Shown in pieces: positions 24,040 through 38,268 of a stretch of 64,000 nt of DNA. Each line of letters begins with the position of its first letter. The stretch's first letter is position 1. A model generated the notes under the pieces. It saw only the letters and a list, made by a program, of their open reading frames with translations. It did not search any database and had not been told where the DNA came from. A program made the position numbers and the translations under genes. Origin of the DNA: Holothuria scabra. Its lineage: Eukaryota > Echinodermata > Holothuroidea > Aspidochirotida > Holothuriidae. The DNA is taken from contig CM074185.1 in assembly GCA_037179385.1 (NCBI GenBank), positions 54,129,000 to 54,192,999 on the forward strand. Direction: 5' to 3'.

Positions 24040-24944
24040 CGAGCATACTCCACTTCATCTAAAACTTGTAATCTCTGTCTGGAAGAAAATTTCTTCATTA
24101 TACTCAAACTTTCAATCTTAAAATAGAAATTGAAGCGAACAAAAAAATAGTGAACTTCTTAGACCTTACCCTTGATCTTAGCACAAGCACATACAAGCCA
24201 TACATGAAGCCCAACAACACCCTATGTGGACAAACAGAGCAACCACCCCCCCCCCCACTTATCATAAAGAACATCCCAGAAAGCATCAACAGGAGACTAT
24301 CCAACATTTCTTCCGACGAAAACACATTCAACGCATCATCACCCGTATACCAGGAAGCATTACAAAGAAGTGGCTATGGGTACAACCTAAAGTCGAGACC
24401 CAACCCCCTAGCACCAGTCATTCCAAGGGAGCCCCGTAACGAAGACGAAATAGGAACATAACCTGGTTCAACCCCCCGTTTAGTGACAGTGTCACAACCA
24501 ACATTGACAAGAAATTCTTTAACCTCTTGGACAGCTGCTTCCCACCTGGGCACACAGTACATACTTTACTCAACAGGAACACGGTGAAACTGAGTAACAG
24601 CTGCATGGCAAACATAGACCAAATTTTATCAAATTTTATCAAATTTTAACAAATACATACTGGCGAAACAGGAAGTACAACCAGCAACGCGAAGCAACTG
24701 CAATTGCAGAAAGCAAAGTGAGTGCCCATTGGAAGGCAACTGCCTCACGAACAACATTGTGTACCAAGCAACTGTAACACGCCACGACAACAACAACGAA
24801 GAAACATACATTGGTCTAACAGAGAACACATTCAAAACAAGATACACCGCCCACAAGTCTAGCTTTAAACACAAAGACAAAAGACACGCAACTGCACTCA
24901 GTGAATACATCTGGAAACTAAAGGATACAAATGTAGAACACTCC
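24038..24944 (+). pseudogene. Penelope-like retroelement fragment with GIY-YIG region, frameshifted
   Basis: Three frames must be joined to follow it. First VNFLDLTLDLST, KPYMKPNN, PPLIIKNIPESINRRLS and YQEALQRSGYGYNL (to about 24440). Then WFNPPFSDSVTTNI, KFFNLLDSCFPPGH and [13 protein letters not shown] (to about 24650). Then [46 protein letters not shown] and [13 protein letters not shown]. The YIG...R...H and LSEYIW motifs match the GIY-YIG endonuclease end of Penelope-like elements. Disruptions include a C run at 24245-24256. The reading ends abruptly after NVEHS in a (TA)n tract. The 5' reverse-transcriptase part is absent. Confidence 0.72.
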
Positions 24945-26845
<1,901 letters not shown>

Positions 26846-27140
26846 TGCAAACATGCCCAGTTGGGCCCTGAAGAGGTTTCTCCTGGGCGACTTGCTCGAC
26901 CCAAGCTCGGCACATTAGTGTTTGTCAGGTGTTCTCACGCGAAGCCCAACAGGACTAACCTTTACCAGCTGAAACCCAGCTTGACCCCACCAAAGCCCAG
27001 CTGCAGCTACAGCTGGTAAAGAGTAGCCCAGTTGGGCCCCGCGTAAGAACACCTGTCAAACAAAAATTGGTCCCAGTTTGGGCCCAGCGATTAGCACAGT
27101 AGGACCCCACTGAGGGCCCAACTGGGCATGTTGGCTGCAT
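26846..27140. mobile_element. Fold-back element, about 290 bp
   Basis: Three blocks are mirrored in order: ACATGCCCAGTTGGGCCCT (26851) with its complement at 27112-27130; GTTTGTCAGGTGTTCT (26919) with AGAACACCTGTCAAAC (27046-27061); and CTTTACCAGCTG with CAGCTGGTAAAG near the centre (26960, 27010). It would fold into one long imperfect hairpin. Open frames on both strands are by-products. Confidence 0.7.
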
Positions 27141-30100
27141 GGTACTACCACGGGTTCTACCCAAGCATCTTCTTCGTGCTTTAAAAACGAATCAGTCTAT
27201 GAGTCAAGTTAATTGGGCTCAAACATTTTATTGCCTAAGCTTCTCTAAAGATGACAGCGTCTACCAAAGGCTTTCCCCCAACTTTGAAGCAGACAATAAT
27301 TTCAAAATCTTTCACACTATCTCAATCAACAATAAAAGCTGTATAATTTTGATATGATTGATATGGTATGGAAAATAAAAACGTGTTTCATCCCTTACTC
27401 GCTCGTTTGCAGGTTACCGGAAACAATCTACTGAACAGGCTGGAATAAAAACTAAAATTGGCGTATTATTAATGACTTTAACATGTGGGCCAATTTAACT
27501 CTGTTTGACACCAGTCTGAGTCATTTGAACATCAATCATCGCCCATGGAAGATTTTGTATTTACATTATAAAAGATAACAATAACAAGGGTGCGATGTTT
27601 ACCATAATCGTGTTTTAAATATTGAGCTTCTTTCTAAATTTCTTTAAGTTTTAAAAAATATATCTAAATTAAGATCCATTTTCGAAAACTAGCTGACTAA
27701 AAACTGACTAAATTCGATGCTCAGTATACAATTACAACCATCGCCACATCTTTGTCACGGGCTCACTGTATCATCTTATCTCACTTTACTGTTCTTATTA
27801 TACTCTTAACTCTGGTGTGAAAGATCGCATGCATTCAGTTAGACAGACTTTGTTGACTGGTATTTGAACTCATGCGTTTTCCTGTGGCAAAGCCACGGGG
27901 GTGACTTTGGGGGTTAGAATACCCATGACCCAACCTTGCAATTCAAAAACTATCTAAAATAGCGGTATTTCTCTCTATCCATAAACTTTTTCTTCACTTA
28001 CACGTGAGTCGTTAGTTGCTTCTGAGCTAGCTACACCAAATGCGTATGCCCCTAAAAGGGGGCGGGGCTTGTGACGTAGGTGAAAGCACTTGTTATCATG
28101 CTCTCAATATTTATGCTAACCTCTATAAATCATTATTTCGACTTCACCTATTAACTTCCTTTTAAGAAATATTAAGTCTGTAATAAACAACACGGTAAAA
28201 AGCCTGGTTTTTACCAAATTTTTGCGCGTTTACAGAATGAAAAATTAAGGAAACACACAAAACGAATACACGAAGTGTGTTTAATGAGTTGACAACACTT
28301 CTTATGTATTCATGTGTTTTACTTTAATATACAGACATGTTTTATAATGAATCTATTAAACAAATACTCAGTTACTCTCGGCGTGTAAATATATCAAGTA
28401 TTTTAAATAACCACATCTGTCTTAACAAAAGTAACACTTACAACTCTAGATCTGACTATACACTTTAAAATAAAAAATCATTATCACGGTAGAATTTCAA
28501 AGAAACTCCAGAGAGATTACAAAAATTCGGTACGCATTTTGACAGCTGATCACTCTCTCAGGTCAATAAATTTAAAATTAGTCTAAACTTTATAATTAGT
28601 CCTAAAAATAGAGTTAGTATAAATCTAAAAGAAACTAGAACTGCATTTGCTTGCAAATACGCAGAATTGTAGTGCGTGTTAGAGATGTCTTTTCAGTAAG
28701 TACAGTAGCCCAGTTTTTATTTGAACTTTAGGATTTGTTCATGGCGGGAAGAGGGGTTGTTGTTTCTTTTTGGCCACTCCTCTCAACCCTATTTCCTGAT
28801 AGTACAAAGATGGACCACTTGTCTCCCAGCTCCTTGGCTGGACGCATAAAGAAATCATAGAAGAGTAACCAATGATGGAGTAAATCCGGACCTTCTATGC
28901 TAATAGTCAGTCACTAGCTTTATTTTGAAGCATATTTGCCAACAATGAAGCAAGTGCTGAGTAGTCCTTGAACAAGACCGTGTACTGCGCTTAACGGTAG
29001 GACCTACTCCGTATACAGTCTAGTGTGGAGTAAAATGAAGTGGACGAAGCATAGTCCCGTTCAAGGACTCGTGCTGAGTAGCCTACTTAGCCATACGTTA
29101 TGCTCTGTCATGTTGTTTACTCCTGCCTGAAATGGTTTTATCGGTTCTCGACTCCTCTTTCACCGTTCTTTATGTTAAATAATGACGCCCTCTCAAGCTC
29201 TCTGACTGCACTGCTGCATGCATATGACAACTGTCTCGTGGAAGGCCGAATAACAACTGTTGACGCTGTGTGTTTTAACATCCGTGTTTCGTTAATTCGC
29301 AATGCATGCTACATGCATGCTGTCAAAACGTTTCGGTCAGACTGCTGTCAAAATAGCTTCTGCTTTTACCACTGAAATAAAGCATGATAATAGAACTACA
29401 GCACAAGTCACTTAATCCAATGCAGTAAAGCCAATTCGTTCCGTACAGGGAATTGGCAATACCCTGCTCCGTAGTAGCTAGATGAAGATACTGTACAATA
29501 ACGTCTTGATACTGTTCAACGATAGTGGACGCAATGGCGCCGTGTTACGTATACCAATTTGGAAGCAGCGATTGATTCTCCAGGCTTATCACTTCAGTGT
29601 GAAAAGGCCGAACCACATTACATCGCGTTTTCTGGAAATTTATCCGCAATGCTCTTTCATGAAGCTAACTCCTTAAATCAGCCTTGTAAGTGTAGTATTT
29701 GCTTTTCTGAAGTTGATTTTTGTTTAAAGACGGCCACAGATTGCACTTTCTGCTATTGTTAAAGGGTAGAGCATGGATATTTGTACGAACTAAGTTACGG
29801 TACGCGCAGGGAAATGAGTTGTGGGCCATAACAGGCTTCACAAAAGAAATTGTCAGTCGGCCAGTAAATGCCAATATTGTAGTGCGGCGCACTACAATAA
29901 TGAATTAATGATCAATCTAACGTGCGATTGGTCACTAACTCCACTCTTTTAGATTTAAACTTAAATCTTACGATTTAAGAGAGTAATTGCTACTCTGCCT
30001 CACTTCAAAGTATTTGCAACAATGCTTTGCATGAAAATGGTGGAATATTGGGGCGAAAGTTGCAAAAGAGTTTAACGTTGTTGCCAGTTGCCAGATTACA

Positions 30101-31423
30101 CCGACATCTGGGACGGTGTACATGTGTATAAACAGTGCCACCGCTACGAGACGGGGCTCACGAATGATAGTTTGACTCCAAATATGAATTTGCTTCAACG
30201 TACTTAAGCGACACTGTACATAAGGTTGGTGTGGTTTGTGGACGGTGAGATGTGTAAAGTAACAGCAATTCCCCAAACCATAAATTGATTCCAAATCAAA
30301 TATACTTCACCGCACGGTATTTAAGCTATTTTTACAAGCGGTGTGTCAATTGACAGAGAGCCGTTTTCCCGAAACATAAATCAGTTCAAGCGGGCTTAGA
30401 AATGTAAATTCCGGTGACCTGGGAGTTGTTATTTGCAAAAATACCCCCCAAATCAGCTGCAATTGGCGCTCGGCTTAGATAAGTACATGTCATACGGCAA
30501 CATGCCACTGGACTTCTATTTATTTGACCAATGCGACGCGCAGGTATATATGAAGGTGCCCAAAGTTTTGCCCGAGGAGTATTGGTAAATTTCTAATCAT
30601 TTTGCAATTATTTGCACGTTTTACCGGAGTGAACATTTTTTCTTTGCAAACAAAATTCACACTATAGGTTGATTTGATACCAACAAGCCTTGGAAATGCC
30701 ATTTTTGACTGACTAAGGGGTTGCGACTTTCAAAATATGTCTGTTCACTCCGCGAAGTAAACATCAACTCATGGTGAAGCTCCGCTTAAATAATTTGTTG
30801 GGGTAGCATAAAACATTCTCTCTTCCAGTCGGAATTGCCAGCCACCCCCTTTTTAAACTGGACACGATCCAGAGGCCGGCCCCGCCCGGCGACGGACTTC
30901 TCTTTAACACTGGAAAAACGATTTCCCAGCATATGTTGGTCATCAGGTATCAACTATTGCAATCAAGAAATCCAAGATCGTTGCTTGCCTTAAACATATT
31001 TACCACATACAATTTAAACTGGTGTCCCAAAACTAAACATTTGTCCATCTTTAATAGAATTGAATGAATACAATACCATGCAATACTCTTATACCTTTTA
31101 CAAGTGATTCTAGTATTTTTCGAAAAAATGCATTTTTTCACCCAATATATAATTAAAGCTTAGCTTCAACTTACGCAAAATCTTAAGTGGTAACATATCG
31201 TGCAAACTTTTAGGTAGGCATTCGTTAAGGGTGCATCCTGGGCCCGGCAAAGAGTTTTTCGATTCGCTTCTCTCAAGCAGACGAGGGCGCATGATTAGTC
31301 TAACGACCTTTGTCCACAATCTTGACAGTCTTCTGACATTTTACGTTCTCCTGTAAACCGTTGCTCTCACTGGAGCTCTACCAAATGCAACTTAACCGTC
31401 AAACAAATTTACAGAGTTGCGCA
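27141..31423. other. No gene recognised; one perfect short palindrome
   Basis: About 4.3 kb with no supported exon. A 23-base palindrome, ATTGTAGTGC...GCACTACAAT, lies at 29875-29897, and a lone ATTGTAGTGCG half near 28666. Open frames at 29100-29375 and 29482-29676 have no domain-like content. Confidence 0.5.
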
Positions 31424-32422
31424 TCAGCATTTGACTTTTTCAGTTGTTGTCGTAATTGCTTCAAGGAATTTGCATTGTGAGAAAAACATATCGGGAACCC
31501 TGTAATGAATAAGGCTCGCGTTCAAAAGCATACACTTATCAATATTCATACCCCTCTCCCTTAAAATAAATCTCGGATTATTTTGTGGTGTTACTTTTAG
31601 CTTTTCCAGGATCATTCCGATATAAACGTCTTCCCAAAGAAATACCGGTGTCGCAATAGACGTGTTGACTATCTTTGCTGTTAAGTCACCAGACATGACG
31701 TAACCTAAACCATGTAAGTAGTCTGGATAGACTTCTTTTGGATAATCCTGATAAGATACATAAAACTTGTGATTTTTATCGCGAAAAGGCCGAGAACCCC
31801 GAGTTCGACAACCAGTAATAAAATCTTTCCTTGGGGCACTAATCAATTGATTAACTAGAGTTCTGAAATTAATCAAAACATCATCGTCTACTTTCATAAC
31901 GTATTGCGCTTGAGGACAGTACAAGCCCGCCCATTTTATACCTGCAATTGTTTTCAAAGTCAAATTTCTGTAAGAGTCGTAAAAGTCGCCGATTACAATA
32001 TCACGAAATCTCCTGGATTCTTCTATTATTCCTTCATATAAAGATGGATTATTCATATGGCCTAACAGAAATACTCTTTCTATTCTTTTTCCTGATATCT
32101 CTGAGACGTTTAGACAGGATTCTCGTTGATTGGTTCGCCGATCATAGTTAAATGGCGATGAAACCATGAAAACAAACAAAAAAACGTCTTTTGTTTTTGA
32201 ACTATTCTCATTGCAAATGTCGTAGGATGTAAGTTTCTTTGGATTAACCTTGCTATGTTGAAGTTGCACAGGTTGGGCATTAAGCCATTCCCCAGATCGT
32301 GATGGTTTGAAACCAGGCAATATGGCAATGTTTGCCCACCTCCAGGTTGTGGTACATATAGTGACAACAATTAAAACGAGAGCGAAGATGAAGAAGCGAA
32401 AGAATTGTTCAGACAGCCACAT
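31424..32422 (-). CDS. Beta-1,3-galactosyltransferase-like protein (GT31), copy 2
   Basis: A complete 332-residue single-exon frame, clearly paralogous to the gene at 10093-11133. Signal-anchor at residues 7-24; RRTNQRESCLNVSEISGKRI (95-114); IEESRRFRDIVIGDF then DSYRNLTLKT (133-158); KVDDDVLIN (177-185, DDD at 179-181); YPDYLHGLGYVMSGDL (232-247); and WEDVYIGMILEKLKV (263-277). Potential N-glycosylation sites include N73, N105, N153 and N253. Both proteins share a YVMSGDL and WEDVYIGMILEKL core, which indicates duplication. The predicted role is a Golgi UDP-galactose (or UDP-GlcNAc) beta-1,3-transferase. Substrate is unknown. Confidence 0.93.
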   Translation of the reverse strand: MWLSEQFFRFFIFALVLIVVTICTTTWRWANIAILPGFKPSRSGEWLNAQPVQLQHSKVNPKKLTSYDICNENSSKTKDVFLFVFMVSSPFNYDRRTNQRESCLNVSEISGKRIERVFLLGHMNNPSLYEGIIEESRRFRDIVIGDFYDSYRNLTLKTIAGIKWAGLYCPQAQYVMKVDDDVLINFRTLVNQLISAPRKDFITGCRTRGSRPFRDKNHKFYVSYQDYPKEVYPDYLHGLGYVMSGDLTAKIVNTSIATPVFLWEDVYIGMILEKLKVTPQNNPRFILRERGMNIDKCMLLNASLIHYRVPDMFFSQCKFLEAITTTTEKVKC

Positions 32423-32775
32423 CGTAAGTAAAAACGTTTAGTAGTTATATGTATTAAAGTATATCGAGCCAACCGCTGTTCGCATATGATTACCTATAAA
32501 CCTTGTACGAGTCCAATGAGAAATACAAACATAGCATTTGTGATGTAATCTTTACACTCTCGCGTCTCATTATTATGTCAATTCAATGGGGCGTATATAG
32601 TCTTTGTACAATATAAGCCCCCAAATGCTTTATATTACTATTTCGTCTTTTGAAGTTTTCTGATATGTCGCAGACTAAAGAAGCTGAAGATTGCCATGTT
32701 TAGAGAAACAAACAACACAGTTGCATAGAAATAAAGTAAAACCTTAACTAAAGCGTAACAAACCACTACACCTGC
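32423..32775. other. Upstream region of GT31 copy 2; nothing defined
   Basis: About 350 AT-rich bases 5' of the minus-strand galactosyltransferase. No clear TATA, splice or repeat signal that I would defend. Confidence 0.4.
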
Positions 32776-32882
32776 GGCCTGTTCCACAAAGAGTTACGCA
32801 CAATCTTGAGTATGATTCACTGTTGACTTAAGCATTGGGAATCAAACTTAAGATTTTCGTAAGTCTTTGTGGAATAGGCCCC
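32776..32882. mobile_element. Short hairpin MITE
   Basis: GGCCTGTTCCACAAAGAGTT near 32777 pairs with GACTTTGTGGAATAGGCC-type sequence near 32880. Inner blocks (AATCTTGAGTATGATTC with GAATCAAACTTAAGATT) pair as well. It is a compact fold-back element without coding capacity. Confidence 0.65.
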
Positions 32883-32931
32883 TGGCCTAGTCGAGAACCC
32901 CAGAAATCTGCGATCTGATGTTGTGGTCTAG

Positions 32932-32976
32932 CCAGGGAGGTGTGACTAGAGTCTAGTTACACCTCCCTGCATGGTC
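32932..32976. repeat. Hairpin AGGGAGGTGT / ACACCTCCCT
   Basis: AGGGAGGTGTGACTAGA is followed by TCTAGTTACACCTCCCT, a 17-pair stem with one G-T type mismatch and almost no loop. Related to the hairpin at 17105-17146. A CACGTACC/GAGACC-rich segment follows to 33500 without genes. Confidence 0.65.
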
Positions 32977-33700
32977 TCACGTATCCCGCCTCAGAGGTAA
33001 CACCGTGTCACGGCCTTGAGCACGAGTAAGCCGACAGTGATAACGCGGGTTTACTCGGGGTCGGTGTTTGATTTCGATCTACCTTAGGTCGGGTTCGCAG
33101 GGTATCGAGGTTTTAAACACCGCGGTAATCAATCAGATTTTATGGCGTTGATGACCGGTATTTTTTTTTAATATTTAAAGTAATTGGTTTACAAAACATT
33201 CGAACTCCTTATAGTAGCACAACCCAATCAACCTAACTCGGGGTACGTGAGAACACGGGCTGGAAAACAAAAGTCAACCTGCGATTTTGTCTTATTCTAA
33301 ACACGGGATCACACAGATAGTCACGAGGTACGTGAGACCAACCCTTAAGTTTGAGGTGGATCGAAATTTAGACACCGACCCCGAGTTCTCACGTTACTCG
33401 CGGTAAAACGATTTTATACGGTGTTAGTAACACGGTGTTATACGGAGTTACATCGAGCGCGGGGTACGTGACTGAGACCACAGTATCTGTGGTTCCCCGT
33501 GATCTGCTTATTTTCAACTTTCACTTCTAACTACAGACATGGGCACGCGGGAGGGCTCCCCCTCCCTCCCCGTCTACGGGATTGACTTAAGGGTTAACCT
33601 ACATCTTCTTGAACCTCTTACGGTAAGTTTTGCAGTTGAAGAGACAGCACTAAACTAGTTCAATTCTTATCTATACAACACTGGAAACAGTACGGACCGC
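32977..33700. other. No gene recognised
   Basis: Relatively GC-rich, with repeated GTACGTGAGACC, GGTCGGTGTTTG and ACACCGACCCCGAG words in both orientations (33060, 33316, 33378). It may be an old inverted-repeat element with ends not resolved. Confidence 0.35.
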
Positions 33701-33723
33701 ATATATATATATATATATATATA
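33701..33723. repeat. (TA)n, left of a MITE
   Basis: About 23 bases of TA directly left of the inverted-repeat element starting near 33730. Confidence 0.9.
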
Positions 33724-33729
33724 ACTAAA

Positions 33730-34228
33730 TGCTACCTTTGGTCGACATTCCATCGTCTTAAAATGAACCTTTGGTCGACATTTACATTACGTCGACAAAA
33801 TCGTGTCAATCTAATGTTTATCGACCTATTTCACCTCTTTCTCAACACATATTTAATACTGTTATGCCATGTACGGTATCCCTATGGCCCTTAGTCTATT
33901 GTGTCATTATCCTGGCCTTGTACTTACGTCGCGTGTTATATATATTTGAACGTGAAAAAATGAGGGTTATATCAGCGTCGTCTAAAAATGTACCTTAAGT
34001 GCACATAAAATTATTGCGAAATACCTTTTTATGAATAAAATATTTAATTAAAACTTGCGTATACGTCTCACATATTAAAGATACCATATGTATTGTTGCG
34101 GGCGCTGTTTAAGGTTACCGTGATATTTTTGTATGAATTTTTTCAACGACCAACGTAAAGTTATATTCAAATATGTGAATGTTGACCTAAGGTAGCTTTT
34201 TAGATGATGTCGACCTAAGGTGGGACGC
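33730..34228. mobile_element. MITE with about 50-bp inverted ends inside a TA tract
   Basis: The left end carries GCTACCTTTGGTCGACATTC and then AACCTTTGGTCGAC. The right end, in reverse complement, carries CCACCTTAGGTCGACATC then GCTACCTTAGGTCAAC. The roughly 400-base interior is non-coding. It is bounded by (TA)n on both sides, which fits insertion into a TA microsatellite. Confidence 0.65.
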
Positions 34229-34355
34229 TATATGTACATATATATATATATATATATGAATAAATTTTATATATACATATATATATATATATATAAATAT
34301 ATATATATTTTTTATTATATATATAAATATATATATACATATACACACACATATA

Positions 34356-34443
<88 letters not shown>
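34229..34443. repeat. (TA)n-rich microsatellite
   Basis: About 215 bases of TA alternation with early interruptions and a short ACACACACAC patch near 34342. Iso-Tyr open frames on both strands are artefacts. Confidence 0.97.
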
Positions 34444-34444
<1 letters not shown>

Positions 34445-36289
34445 CGATGAGTAATGTTTGATCGAAACATTTCTCAGTGAATTTAGGTGTACCAAAAAGA
34501 TTGTGCTGAATCGCAACTGCCAATAGGCTCTTCCAAATAACAATTACCAAATTACAACAAATTGCTGGATATATTTTGGTGTGCACCGTTTTGGTCAAAG
34601 CAGGGAGCTCTTGGTCAAAGCACTTCTGAACTGTTAACTAAATCTCGTTCCTGGCATCATGATTATACTCTAAAGAAAAAATTTTCACATAGAGTTTGTA
34701 GGACTTAAATCATATTCATAAGGATATTTTCCAATTTTTCTATCGATATTTTTGGTTGGATCGCATGTTCAGTATGTGCTTTTAATAGGCAATCAGAGTT
34801 CGACAGAGAATGTTAAACTTTGTTCCGGCAACATGTTTTACCTTCTGAATTGATTGTTTACCAGAATATTGAATGAAGGGGTCAGTGATAAGGTGGAGGA
34901 AAAGACAGCGGCACAAAACCTTTTGGCTTGAAAAGGAGCTGAAAATTTTCCGATTTAATTGAGGGACACGTACAAGGTTGTAGTTTTCGTACAAATAGTT
35001 TAAATCTTTGACAAGTAAATGTTGAAATTTAGGAATTCTAAATTATTCACCAATCTGTCCATCTTGCGGAACAAAAACAGCTCACTATGTTCAGGCCATT
35101 GGTTGACTTTGTGGATTGTAGACGGTACCTAAACTGTTCACAAGTCTCGACTCACCGCCATTATATGAAAAAACTGTAAGTAGATGGGGAGAAGACAGTA
35201 AGGCTGTCTTCATAGGCAGTGTCTGACCCCCCCCCCCCCCCAGTCTTCTATCTGACCCGCCAGTCCTCTAGTTTAACGAGTGAAGTAGGAGAAATAACAA
35301 GTGCATATATACCAGTCGCAGGAATGTTTGCTCGTTTTCCATTTTCTATAACGAAACTGAGAGCCGATAACCAAACTTGTCAATTTTTTTTTTTAACTGA
35401 ATATAATTATCGGGGTTCGGGACCTGAACATATGCTGCTAAACAGTTTTTTACAGATTTAACATACTTAAAAAATGACAGAGGAGCTTTTCCCCGTTAAA
35501 AAGAAATACAGCTCCTTTTAACGAATAAAAATTTTAGGTCGACCAAGTTCGTGAATTTAATGTACCGACACATATATGTTTTTTTTTTTGTCTTCTTTCT
35601 CAATGTTCCCATGGAAACAGAAACCTACGTTGACCAGCACTAGAGGTAACAAAATCAACTGTGGTTTACTTTCCTTTTGATCAAAACAAAAGGGGTCACT
35701 ATTCATAATTCCCTTTGGCAACGTGTGTCCCATGATGAACATTACAAATTTTATTGGTAGTATTGGACTAGGCTACCAAAAGGTGGTGCGTGTACGGTCG
35801 GGGAGGAGAGAGGGGTAACGTGGAATCAGCAAGAATGGAACTCCGTATTAATTGTTGTTCTTTTTCAAGCTGCGGCAACTTAACTTTGGAATCCTTGAGT
35901 CCAACTCAAACTTCGTCATTGCATTGCTCCTCAATATTCAAGCAAACAATTTCCATGGATGACTCTTTTTACTACTTCGGAATAAAAAATCTTTCCCCAA
36001 AATACCTATTTTGTTCTTTCATATTACAAATATTTGTACTCTTTCTTCTTCGTCCCCATTCAATCAGTTCGCACTAAAAGGTGACTCTTAAGGGCACCAT
36101 GCCCACATGAAAGTTCTCGTCATATAGCTAATACCGACCATTACTAGAGCTGCATCACACAAGGAAGTTGATGCCCATGGAGTTGGTTTGGAAAATATTT
36201 GCCGAGACCTGGAGGACACTTACGAAAGACCGTGACCACGGAATAATTACTACACATGCATGGCAATATGTACTAAATATGAGTTCATG
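34444..36289. other. No gene recognised; poly-C tract
   Basis: A run of about 14 C lies at 35227-35240. Small frames on both strands (35219-35461, 35557-35742, 35790-36077) lack support. Confidence 0.45.
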
Positions 36290-36575
36290 ATGTTCTCTAA
36301 TGAGATAAAATGTTTTCCATCTTGTCCTACACGTTGAAACTTTCCCTCTTTTATACTTTTGGAAACATCGTTCTTCTCTGCCTGATTACACCTATCTTCT
36401 CTGGGAGGAAAAAAACACACTACATAGACAATTGATATAGTCAGGATTCACTTCTGATTAATTGATGACGTTTACCAGATTTAGCAAAATACACTACAAG
36501 TAACGTTATATTCGGGGTTAGTTAACAGGCCAGAAAAGTATGTGTTAATTGCTTTTCACGCAATGTAAAGCACAA
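36290..36575 (+). mobile_element. 5'-truncated 3' end of the CR1-like LINE
   Basis: Shares, in order, TCTCTGCCTGATTAC, GGGAGGAAA, TCTGATTAATTGAT, TAACAGG and TGTGTTAATTGC..TTTCACGCA with the 3' end of the LINE at about 62330-62570. It has no coding part left. A typical 5'-truncated LINE insertion. Confidence 0.65.
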
Positions 36576-36786
36576 TTGAAGCATATTCCAGGGATTACAG
36601 CAAGTAATAAACAGCATCCCACACCGCCTTTGATCTACTAGGGTGTCTGTGTTGCATTCTTAAGAAGCACCGTGAGGGCTGACTTCTACAAAAGTATTTT
36701 GCTGCACCTGAACCACATACATGGAGAGAGTAGTTTCATCTGTACCTTAATGTACAACATGAGTGACGCCAATTGTCTCCCCATAC

Positions 36787-36892
36787 CTCTAACTACATCA
36801 ATGTTCCAAAGGTATGCGTAGCCTCTGCTCACATAAATACACACTGGCGTTCCAGTCCATTTCTCAAAGAAGGTAGAAAGTGTTGCTACATT
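36787..36892 (-). CDS. Possible internal exon, unknown protein
   Basis: Bounded by an acceptor (GGTTTGTGCAG) and a donor (AGAG|GTATGG). Enters in phase 0 and leaves in phase 1. Encodes 35 residues including NVATLSTFFEKWTGTP and YAYLWNIDVV. Phase-compatible with the possible exon at 37554-37303 upstream on the same strand. No domain recognised. Confidence 0.35.
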
Positions 36893-37302
36893 CTGCACAA
36901 ACCATTTTAGATATCAATGACTAGGTGACATTATATTTACACTCTTAACATTGTATTTAAGAAGAATGCTAAGCATTATAAAGTCATGCCCAAAATGTCT
37001 CCATGAATTGAAATCAAATATCCAGGGGTGTTTTCCAAGCTATTGTACAGGAACCATAGAATACCTTCACAATTGTTCTCTTGCCCCATATTATTCGAAT
37101 TTTAATTGCATTACATATTTTTTAAGTACCCTGACTGAGTTTTTCCCTTCCCTTTTCTCATCAAAAACATTCTTCATGCTTTACACAAGAACTCCACCCG
37201 TGTCCAGTTGTCTTCAATAAAAATAAATTTTTCTCAAACTGTCTGAGCACCAACTTACCCCCCACCCTTTTGCTTTCATCTTCATGCAATAAATTTACTA
37301 AC

Positions 37303-37554
37303 CTGCAGGAGAAAAAAGGAGAAACCATTGCATGAGAAATGTCCCGAAAGCCACCATTTTTGCCAAAACATCTTTCTTGGATGGAATGTGTTCACTTGTT
37401 TTGATACACATGGATTTTTGTCTGTGAAAAGTTTGATACAGTAAGCATGAAAAATGAAGTTCACCACCTTTCTGTCCACCACTTCCTGGACATCCTTTAC
37501 AGTTACATTTTTTAATTTTTGAACCTTTCTTTGTTGTTTGGTGGTTTCAAACAA
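37303..37554 (-). CDS. Possible internal exon, unknown protein
   Basis: Exactly 84 codons between an acceptor (TTATTTTGTAG) and a donor (CTGCAG|GTTAGT), phase 0 on both sides. The open frame is stopped only outside these sites. Contains a basic start (ETTKQQRKVQKLKN), VKDVQEVVDRKVVNF and FHPRKMFWQKWW. It would join in frame to 36892-36787. It could be part of a separate gene or of alternative transcripts of the THAP gene. No family recognised. Confidence 0.38.
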
Positions 37555-37975
37555 CTACAAAATAATAATTTAAAGGTACCATTGTTTACAATATTTAAAA
37601 GATCTTCCCTGGCCAGGGTTGACAGTTTTTGTTGCAGGAAGTTGTGGACCTCTTCCCAATTTAACATTGGATCAGACCAAGCTCAACTGAAAGTATGACC
37701 TATACTTCCTTTAAGGGATGGTCACATTTTCAACCTGAAATTCAATATCCCACCTCAAAATCGTATCAAATTTTTTATTCTGACTTTGTTTCACTGAATG
37801 CCAAGCTATATCAATAACCAGTCTTGGTTTGTCTTACAATAAACTGATTGGTTCAAATTCTGATTCGAGAATGACTAAAATGCTACCTTTGACATGGTGC
37901 CATGCCACATCTGATTTTCATTTTAGTTCTACATAAATCCTCTGGTATGAATCAACATTTAACAGATGTTGGCCA

Positions 37976-38268
37976 TTATTTGGCTGCTTGTAATCAGTGT
38001 TGGAGAAGAATTTACAAAAATTGAAATTGGACAGTCATTTGATCTTACATTATTGCTGTATAGTGCAGCCCAGGCTTTAATCCAACAAAAGACCATTCAA
38101 AGCTCAAGATTAACTGTAAATTTTACAATAAAACTAGAACAAAATAACACATTCGATCATCTTGCGATGCATTTGAAAAATGCCCTTGTTCATGTTTATA
38201 TTTTTCCACTTTTTTCTTTTATTCTTGGTTCCATTTCCTACCTTGACCCTCAAGGAAAGAAAAGTTAA
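37976..38268 (+). CDS. Weak coding candidate
   Basis: A plus-strand frame with a hydrophobic start (MLAIIWLLVISVG) then soluble sequence (EEFTKIEIGQSFDLTLLLYS, TVNFTIKLEQNN). Splice-like AG sites precede it (AACAG, ATCAG). No family is recognised and no partner exon is proven. It may be chance. Confidence 0.2.

Noticed and set aside
34187..34598. Ile-Tyr repeat proteins on both strands
   Set aside because: Translation of (TA)n microsatellite. The same applies at 8193-8583 and 24629-25250.
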